DNA of 64,000 nt from Vibrio spartinae (lineage in GTDB: Bacteria; Pseudomonadota; Gammaproteobacteria; Enterobacterales; Vibrionaceae), in NCBI RefSeq assembly GCF_024347135.1, contig NZ_AP024907.1, forward strand, positions 1,355,001 through 1,419,000, in the 5' to 3' direction. The notes below the pieces were generated by a model. That model did no database searches, was not told the origin of the DNA, and worked only from the letters and a program-made list of their open reading frames with translations. The translations under genes and the position numbers were made by a program. Numbering within the stretch: position 1 is the first letter of the stretch; every line of letters starts with the position of its first letter. Of the stretch, positions 58,158-64,000 are shown one piece after another.

Positions 58158-59309
58158 TTAGTGCATGTCCTTTGTCCACTCGCCATTGACCAGCGTATTG
58201 ATGACCTGATAAGCCGGATCGAGAATGGTCAGGTTGGCAATCATGCCGGGACGAATTGCGCCAAGCTGATGATCCATCTTGATCGCCCGTGCCGGGTAGA
58301 GTGTTGCCATCCGGAAAGCTTCTTCCTGTGGAATTTCGGCTTGTTCAACCAGTAGACGAACCCCTTCATTCATCGTGAGCGCTGAGCCGCCCAGTGTACC
58401 ATCCTGATCGACACACTTGCCGTCACGGATAAATACGGGAGTACCACAAAAATCAAACTCGGTCATCCCTGCCGGTGGTGTTGCAGCAGCGGTTGCGTCC
58501 GTCACCAGACAAAGCCGTTCACCCATGACTTTCTTGGCCGTGCGGATGTTCGCCCAATGGACATGGTAACCATCAGCGATAATGCCGGCATACACATCAT
58601 TGCGATCAAAAACCGCACCAACTACACCGGGAGAACGGCCATTCTCCATCGAAGTCATGGCATTATACAGATGCGTTGCAAAGCTAGCGCCCTGTTCAAA
58701 TGCTTGGCTGGCTTGATCATAGGTTGCTGCCGTATGACCGACACTGACGACAATTCCGGCTTTGTGCAGTTGTCTCAGATGCTCGCTGTGATTCATCTCT
58801 GGTGCGAGTGTGACTTTTTTCAGCCACGGTGCCTGTTCAGCCAGCCAGCTGATCATGTCATTGTTTGGTTGGCGTAATTGCTGGAGCGGATGAATACCTT
58901 TACGTACGGGATTGGTATAAGGCCCTTCAAGATGCATCCCCAATACCTGATGTTGATGTTGGGTCATATACTGGCGTGTGGTCTCAACCGCTTGACGAAT
59001 TACATTATCACTGTCACTGATCAAGGTCGGCAGAAAGCTGGTTGTACCGGTTTGCAGATTGGTGAGATGCATGTGTTCGAGCGTTTCCACGGTCGGCGTG
59101 CTGTTGAACATGACACCCCCGCAGCCGTTCAACTGTAAGTCGATAAAACCGGGCGACAAAATATGCCCATGCAAATCGAACCGGGGGATATCTTCAGATA
59201 ATTCTGAGATCGGGACTAAAGCGTGAATTTTCCCTTTGCTGATAATAACCGCAGTATCCAGTAATTTTTCATCGCCTGTCAGAATCTCACCGTGACATAG
59301 TGCGAACAT
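58158..59309 (-). CDS. nagA: N-acetylglucosamine-6-phosphate deacetylase
   Basis: NagA deacetylates GlcNAc-6-P to glucosamine-6-P. The 383-residue amidohydrolase has LSPGFIDLQLNGCGG, LGMHLEGPY (metal-binding glutamate), VSVGHTAATYDQA and LVTDATAAA with the catalytic aspartate. It abuts nagB (its stop) and nagC (its start) without gaps, so the three are an operon. Confidence 0.97.
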   Translation of the reverse strand: MFALCHGEILTGDEKLLDTAVIISKGKIHALVPISELSEDIPRFDLHGHILSPGFIDLQLNGCGGVMFNSTPTVETLEHMHLTNLQTGTTSFLPTLISDSDNVIRQAVETTRQYMTQHQHQVLGMHLEGPYTNPVRKGIHPLQQLRQPNNDMISWLAEQAPWLKKVTLAPEMNHSEHLRQLHKAGIVVSVGHTAATYDQASQAFEQGASFATHLYNAMTSMENGRSPGVVGAVFDRNDVYAGIIADGYHVHWANIRTAKKVMGERLCLVTDATAAATPPAGMTEFDFCGTPVFIRDGKCVDQDGTLGGSALTMNEGVRLLVEQAEIPQEEAFRMATLYPARAIKMDHQLGAIRPGMIANLTILDPAYQVINTLVNGEWTKDMH

Positions 59310-60122
59310 TTACTCTGTTCCTCCAAATTGCTCAATCTCAGCCGCTTCAAGTTGCTGAAAATAGCGTAATGTTTTGACTTTCAGTTCCATGGCCGCAGGT
59401 TCATCACAGATCAGAATACTCCGGGGATGCATCTGCAAAGCAGAGACCGTCCACAAATGATTGACTGCGCCTTCGACGCCAGCCTGTACTGCCAATGCTT
59501 TATTCGGACCTGTGGCAAGAATCAGGACTTCTTTGGCATCCAGTAATGTGCCGACACCGACGGTTAGTGCCATTTTCGGGACCTGATTGATATCGTTTTC
59601 GAAGAAACGGGCATTATCGATAATCGTTTCTTGGGTCAGAGTCTTGATTCGGGTTCTGGACGCTAAAGACGAGGCCGGCTCATTAAATGCGATATGTCCG
59701 TCACTGCCGACACCGCCAAAGAAGAGATGAATACCACCGAACTGCTTAATCGTCGCTTCATAAGCCTGACATTCTGCCTCTAAATCAGGCGCCATGCCAT
59801 TTAAAATGTGGATATTTTTCTTTTGGATATCCACATGATTGAAAAAGTTTTCAAACATAAAGTAATGATAACTTTGAGGATGTTCTGGCGAAAGGCCGAC
59901 ATATTCATCCATATTGAAAGTCACGACATGCTCAAAACTGACGGCACCCGCCTGATACAACTGAATCAGAGACTGATAGGTTGTGAGTGGGGTACTGCCG
60001 GTGGGCAGGCCTAACACAAAAGGCCGCTCGGCCGTTGGTTGAAACGCTTTGATTTTTTCAGCGATATAGTGTGCGGTCCAGTGACCAACTTGTTGCTTAT
60101 TTTTTAAAGGTAATAAACGCAT
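59310..60122 (-). CDS. nagB: glucosamine-6-phosphate deaminase
   Basis: NagB isomerises and deaminates glucosamine-6-P to fructose-6-P and ammonia. The 270-residue protein has [33 protein letters not shown] with the catalytic aspartate, and [17 protein letters not shown]. It is the first gene of the nagBAC operon. Confidence 0.97.
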   Translation of the reverse strand: MRLLPLKNKQQVGHWTAHYIAEKIKAFQPTAERPFVLGLPTGSTPLTTYQSLIQLYQAGAVSFEHVVTFNMDEYVGLSPEHPQSYHYFMFENFFNHVDIQKKNIHILNGMAPDLEAECQAYEATIKQFGGIHLFFGGVGSDGHIAFNEPASSLASRTRIKTLTQETIIDNARFFENDINQVPKMALTVGVGTLLDAKEVLILATGPNKALAVQAGVEGAVNHLWTVSALQMHPRSILICDEPAAMELKVKTLRYFQQLEAAEIEQFGGTE

Positions 60123-60409
60123 TTTCTCTCTCCATGCATCATACTGACACTCTGATTCACTGTGGTGATGGTGTGTTCATTGGCTTATTGCATCGGTCTT
60201 GACCGTGCTCTGCCTCAGGAAATCACGATCTGAGGCGATCAGAGTAAAATGAACTTAATTTATATATTGAATAAACTTTTCGATTAGTGCAAATAAAATG
60301 TCGTTTTGCTTTACAAAATTATCATTTATGTGACATATATATTAGGCCTTAGTTTACTGGATGAATTAAGATGTGTGTGTAATGTACGAATCATGTGATG
60401 GAGGGTGCA
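60123..60409. promoter_or_regulatory. divergent nagB / nagE regulatory region
   Basis: These 287 bases separate the nagBAC operon from nagE. They should contain both promoters and NagC operators. A candidate dyad TTTAT-N7-ATAAA lies at 60259-60275, and AT-rich stretches follow to 60330. I cannot confirm a NagC or CRP box from sequence alone. Confidence 0.5.
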
Positions 60410-61912
60410 ATGAACGTACTGGGGTATTTACAAAAACTTGGCAAGGCAATTATGTTGCCGATTGCTATCTTACCGGTGGCCGCGATTCTATTAAGGCTCG
60501 GACAACCGGATATGTTGAATATTGCTTTTATGGCTCAGGCAGGGGGCGCAATTTTTGGTCAATTACCTTTGCTGTTTGCGATTGGTATTGCGGTTGGATT
60601 GTCTCGCGGGGATGCCGGTGCTGCCGGTTTAGCCGGTGCCGTCGGGTATTTGGTCCTGACGGAAGCGGCTAAAACCATTAATGCTGATATCAATATGTCA
60701 TTCTTTGGCGGGATTGTGGCAGGGGTTGTTGCCGGCCACGCCTATAACCGTTTTCATCAAACCAACTTGCCGGCTTATCTTGCATTTTTCGGTGGGAAGC
60801 GGTTAGTGCCGATTATGACTGGTTTGATTACACTTGTTTTGGCTGGTATCAGCGGTGTCGTCTGGCCTGCGATTCAAAATGGTATTGATACATTTGGTCA
60901 TACTGTGGCGCACTCTGGTGCATGGGGCGAATTTGTCTATGGGACATTAAACCGTGCTCTGATCCCGGTCGGATTACATCATGTTTTAAACTCCATTTTC
61001 TGGTTCGGATTGGGTGAATGTACCAAAGTTACTTACGAGTTGGCGGGTGGATTGCATAACTTATGTCTTGCTCCTGAGATGGCGAAAACACTGAGTGTCG
61101 GTGGTGCGATTTCAACCATTGACGGCAGTGTCATTCAGAGTATCGCGGCTGAAACCACGCGTGGCGATCTGAATCGCTTCTTTGCTGGTGACCCATCGGC
61201 CGGGGTATTTATGGCCGGTTACTTCCCAGTCATGATGTTTGGTCTGCCCAGTGCTGCGTTTGCGATGTATATGGCTGCGCCGAAAAGTCGTCGTCCGCAA
61301 GTGGGTGGGATTTTGCTGTCGGTGGCGTTAACCGCGTTTTTGACCGGTGTGACTGAGCCGCTTGAATTCATGTTTATGTTCCTCGCACCGGTGCTGTATG
61401 TCATCCATGCGATACTCACAGGGATCTCGTTGGTTGTGACCAACTACTTGGGGATTCTCGATGGTTTCGGCTTCTCCGCAGGTCTGTTTGACTTTGTGAT
61501 CAACTGGGGGCTGGCAACGAAACCCGGGCTCTTGTTGGTGGTGGGATTGTGTTTCGGTGTGATTTATTTCTGTATCTTTTATTTTGCCATCCGTTGGTTT
61601 GACATTCCGACCCCGGGCAGAGAAAAAGAAGAAGTGGCGGTACGTCAGTCCGGAGCATCTGGAGATATTCAGACACTGGCTGATGAATATCTCCAAGCCT
61701 TGGGGGGCCACGACAACCTCAAGCAAATTGATGCATGTATTACGCGTTTACGTCTTTCTGTGAACGACATGGCGCAGATTGATGAAGTCAAAATCAAAGC
61801 ACTGGGTGCTAGTGGTATCGTGAAGCTGAACCAAACCGATTTGCAGGTTGTATTGGGTGCGAAGGCGGAATTGGTCGCGAATGCGATGAAAGGCGATACT
61901 GAATATGACTAA
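60410..61912 (+). CDS. nagE: N-acetylglucosamine-specific PTS transporter, EIICB
   Basis: NagE imports and phosphorylates GlcNAc. ATG 60410 is preceded by GGAGG and gives MNVLGYLQKLGKAIM; the earlier ATGs (60395) are not needed. The IIC part (about 1-390) has around ten membrane helices, with FFGGIVAGVVAGH and the GITEPLEF-like motif GVTEPLEFMF. The IIB part (about 410-490) has the phosphocysteine in DACITRLRLSV. At 500 residues it lacks the IIA domain present in E. coli NagE, so IIA must come from another protein such as Crr. Confidence 0.95.
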   Translation: MNVLGYLQKLGKAIMLPIAILPVAAILLRLGQPDMLNIAFMAQAGGAIFGQLPLLFAIGIAVGLSRGDAGAAGLAGAVGYLVLTEAAKTINADINMSFFGGIVAGVVAGHAYNRFHQTNLPAYLAFFGGKRLVPIMTGLITLVLAGISGVVWPAIQNGIDTFGHTVAHSGAWGEFVYGTLNRALIPVGLHHVLNSIFWFGLGECTKVTYELAGGLHNLCLAPEMAKTLSVGGAISTIDGSVIQSIAAETTRGDLNRFFAGDPSAGVFMAGYFPVMMFGLPSAAFAMYMAAPKSRRPQVGGILLSVALTAFLTGVTEPLEFMFMFLAPVLYVIHAILTGISLVVTNYLGILDGFGFSAGLFDFVINWGLATKPGLLLVVGLCFGVIYFCIFYFAIRWFDIPTPGREKEEVAVRQSGASGDIQTLADEYLQALGGHDNLKQIDACITRLRLSVNDMAQIDEVKIKALGASGIVKLNQTDLQVVLGAKAELVANAMKGDTEYD

Positions 61913-61971
61913 GTAATATTCTGACTCAGTGTCAATGCCTGATAGTCGGGGGTGTGAGACTGAGAGCAATC

Positions 61972-62005
61972 AAAGGAGTGTGCGGTATTGCACGCTCCTT
62001 TTTTT
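61972..62005 (+). terminator. intrinsic terminator of nagE
   Basis: AAGGAGTGTGC pairs with GCACGCTCCTT (one G-T wobble) around a 6-base loop, and seven Ts follow. Confidence 0.92.
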
Positions 62006-62161
62006 ATGCCTGATGAATCGGCAGATGGCGAGTCGGAGCAGCCGATATGGTCATCTCTGCCTCAGGGGCTGACCCGCATGCGCTGAATGCATGAAATAAC
62101 CTAGTAAAATAGTCGGGTAATTGGTAAGGTTGGCAGAGATAGATTGAAACGGGAACACGTT

Positions 62162-63646
62162 ATGTCTCTTTGGCAACAATTACCGATCAGCCACCGTTAT
62201 GCTGCACTGCCGCAAAGCTTTTACACTCGGGTGATGCCGACCCCCGTGGATAATCCGCGTTGGGTGACTTGGAATGCACCTTTAGCCGCCAGTTTCGGTC
62301 TCGGTGAAACGCCTGATGATATCTGGCAACAGATTTTTTCCAAAGGTGCAATGCCTGATTATTTTCAACCGTTGGCAATGAAGTATGCGGGACATCAATT
62401 TGGTGCCTATAACCCGGCACTGGGGGATGGGCGAGGATTGTTATTCGGTGCGATTGCGGATCATCAAGGGCGGTGGTTTGATGTCCATCTTAAAGGCGCG
62501 GGCCTGACGCCTTATTCCCGGATGGGGGATGGCCGGGCCGTATTACGCTCTACGATTCGTGAATATCTTGGTAGTGAAGCAATGGCTGCACTGGGGAATC
62601 AAACGACCCGGGCGCTGGGGATGATGGTCAGTGATACACCCGTGTATCGTGAACGTGTTGAGCAGGGGGCTTTGCTGATTCGTCTGGCTGAAACCCATAT
62701 CCGCTTCGGCCATTTTGAACACTTTTTCTATACCGGACAGCATGATGATTTACGCTTGCTGGCAGACAAAGTCGTTGAATGGCATTTCCCGGAACTTGAA
62801 TCATTATCTGCATCACCGCGAGAGCCGGTATATCTGGCGATGTTCGAGCAAATCATTAAACGGACTGCCGGGATGATCGCTTTCTGGCAAGCTTACGGCT
62901 TTGCGCATGGGGTGATGAATACCGACAACATGTCGATTCTCGGACAGACTTTCGATTACGGGCCATTTGCGTTTCTGGATGATTATGATCCCCATTTTAT
63001 CTGTAATCATTCCGATTATCAGGGGCGTTATGCGTTTGATATGCAACCGGGGATAGGCTGGTGGAACCTGACTGCATTGGCGCAGGCATTGACCCCGCTG
63101 GTTGATAAAGGTGAACTGGAAACTGCGTTGCAAACCTATACCGTGCAACTCAATCAGGAATACAGTCGTTTGATACGCAGTAAACTCGGATTGCAACAGC
63201 GTCGGGACGGAGATAGTGAGCTGTGTGATGCGCTGCTCAAACTCATGGCAGACAACCGGGTGGACTATACGCTGTTTTTCCGGCGACTCTCATGTTTGGA
63301 TCAACAACCGCCTGAATTGGTTACATCACTATTTGAGAACCAAGCGGCGGCACAGCCGTGGTTACGACAGTACCTTGCGCGTTGTGAACAAGAGACTGAT
63401 TCGACGGGGCAGGTGCGGACTGTTGCGCAGCGCTGCCAGTTGATGCGTCAGGTCAACCCCAAATATATTCTCCGTAACTATCTTGCCCAGCAAGTGATTG
63501 AAGCTGCTGAACAGGGTGATTTTCAACCGTTAGAGCAATTGATCACGGTTTTAAGGGCCCCCTATGATGAACAGCCGCAGCATCAACATTACGCGGAGTT
63601 ACCGCCCGCATGGGGGAAATGTCTCGAAATCAGTTGTTCGTCATAA
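62162..63646 (+). CDS. selO: SelO protein adenylyltransferase (YdiU)
   Basis: SelO is a pseudokinase that transfers AMP to proteins, linked to redox control. I use ATG 62162 ([13 protein letters not shown]), with GGGAA upstream; the longer frame begins at TTG 62144. The 494-residue protein has [37 protein letters not shown] (nucleotide-binding glycines), [11 protein letters not shown] (catalytic Asn/Asp) and [11 protein letters not shown]. It ends in CSS, with cysteine at the place of the selenocysteine found in eukaryotic SelO. Confidence 0.96.
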   Translation: MSLWQQLPISHRYAALPQSFYTRVMPTPVDNPRWVTWNAPLAASFGLGETPDDIWQQIFSKGAMPDYFQPLAMKYAGHQFGAYNPALGDGRGLLFGAIADHQGRWFDVHLKGAGLTPYSRMGDGRAVLRSTIREYLGSEAMAALGNQTTRALGMMVSDTPVYRERVEQGALLIRLAETHIRFGHFEHFFYTGQHDDLRLLADKVVEWHFPELESLSASPREPVYLAMFEQIIKRTAGMIAFWQAYGFAHGVMNTDNMSILGQTFDYGPFAFLDDYDPHFICNHSDYQGRYAFDMQPGIGWWNLTALAQALTPLVDKGELETALQTYTVQLNQEYSRLIRSKLGLQQRRDGDSELCDALLKLMADNRVDYTLFFRRLSCLDQQPPELVTSLFENQAAAQPWLRQYLARCEQETDSTGQVRTVAQRCQLMRQVNPKYILRNYLAQQVIEAAEQGDFQPLEQLITVLRAPYDEQPQHQHYAELPPAWGKCLEISCSS

Positions 63647-64000
63647 TACGGTTATCCCCTGCTGATGGTGGTCACTGATTCGGCCACCATTTTTATGCGC
63701 CATACGCCATACGCTATGCTCTATACGCAGTCCCGCAATTCGCAATCTGCGGGATATATCCCTGACCGACCACGCTCGATGTGTCACTTTTGACCCATTG
63801 ATAGGTTTGGGATGGAGGGATTCCCACCCATTCTTGCCTGATATGACATATTGATACTGATTAATTTTTCAATGCTGTTGATCTTAAGTTGCTGTTGTTA
63901 TTGATTTGTTTCATTTGTTTATGATTGTTGGCTTATTATTTGCCTTGTTGTCAATAACGTGAATACCAAGCAGGTGTTCTGTTTCTATAACAAGGAGAAA
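63647..64000. other. intergenic tail of the window
   Basis: No gene is complete here. A terminator follows selO, then heptamer repeats around 63698-63728 (CGCCATA twice, then imperfect copies). A hairpin follows (TCCCGCA 63731-63737, TGCGGGA 63748-63754). The last bases, AACAAGGAGAAA, look like a ribosome binding site for a plus-strand gene starting just beyond 64000. Confidence 0.6.
63665..63694 (+). terminator. intrinsic terminator of selO
   Basis: ATGGTGG pairs with CCACCAT around a 12-base loop and is followed by TTTT. It lies 18 bases after the selO stop. Confidence 0.75.

Overview
The window is chromosomal DNA of a Gram-negative gammaproteobacterium, most likely a Vibrio or close Vibrionaceae relative. 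This rests on gene content and order: gapA, msrB, DUF2989 lipoprotein, yeaC, ansA, sppA and purU, then yoaA, tsaB, slp, an alpha/beta hydrolase, fadD, rnd, minEDC, ycgL, a lytic transglycosylase and folD, plus many chemotaxis and c-di-GMP proteins. The species cannot be named from the sequence alone. Every gene call is from reading translated products and motifs; no database search was possible.

Layout. (1) 1-2245: the 3' part of a PflF-type glycyl radical enzyme cut by the window edge. (2) 2824-9680: a compact signalling operon of a periplasmic binding protein, a hybrid sensor kinase and a REC-PAS-GAF-GGDEF-EAL protein. It is followed by a 17-bp tandem repeat array (seven units) and a chemoreceptor fused to a hemerythrin domain. 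(3) 11870-33200: mostly a housekeeping block covering rRNA methylation, glycolysis, methionine sulfoxide repair, asparagine catabolism, signal peptide degradation, formyl-THF hydrolysis, tRNA t6A synthesis, fatty acid activation, tRNA maturation, division-site selection and peptidoglycan turnover. (4) 33243-34392: folD and a divergent tRNA-Arg(TCT) gene with its own promoter and terminator.

(5) 34550-51008: accessory DNA downstream of the tRNA. It holds a GNAT acetyltransferase, a VOC protein, an AhpD-like protein plus SLAC1/TehA-type channel divergent from a peroxiredoxin, an M3 peptidase, a bacterial alpha-2-macroglobulin with PBP1C, a VF530-type protein, a broken LysE-family exporter, a cupin, a small membrane protein, a phosphoesterase and a GST-like protein. 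No integrase or transposase is present. (6) 51147-56794: a chemoreceptor divergent from an orphan solute-binding protein, then a DNA alkylation repair cluster (ada, alkB-like). (7) 56946-61912: N-acetylglucosamine use, with nagB-nagA-nagC facing away from the PTS transporter nagE. (8) 62162-63646: selO, then a 354-bp tail ending in a ribosome binding site for a gene beyond the window.

Working together: the signalling operon probably converts occupancy of a periplasmic receptor into a change in c-di-GMP. The hemerythrin chemoreceptor beside it would add oxygen or redox input to motility. The nag genes import GlcNAc as GlcNAc-6-P (NagE) and convert it to fructose-6-P (NagA, NagB) under NagC control, which suits a chitin-using marine bacterium.
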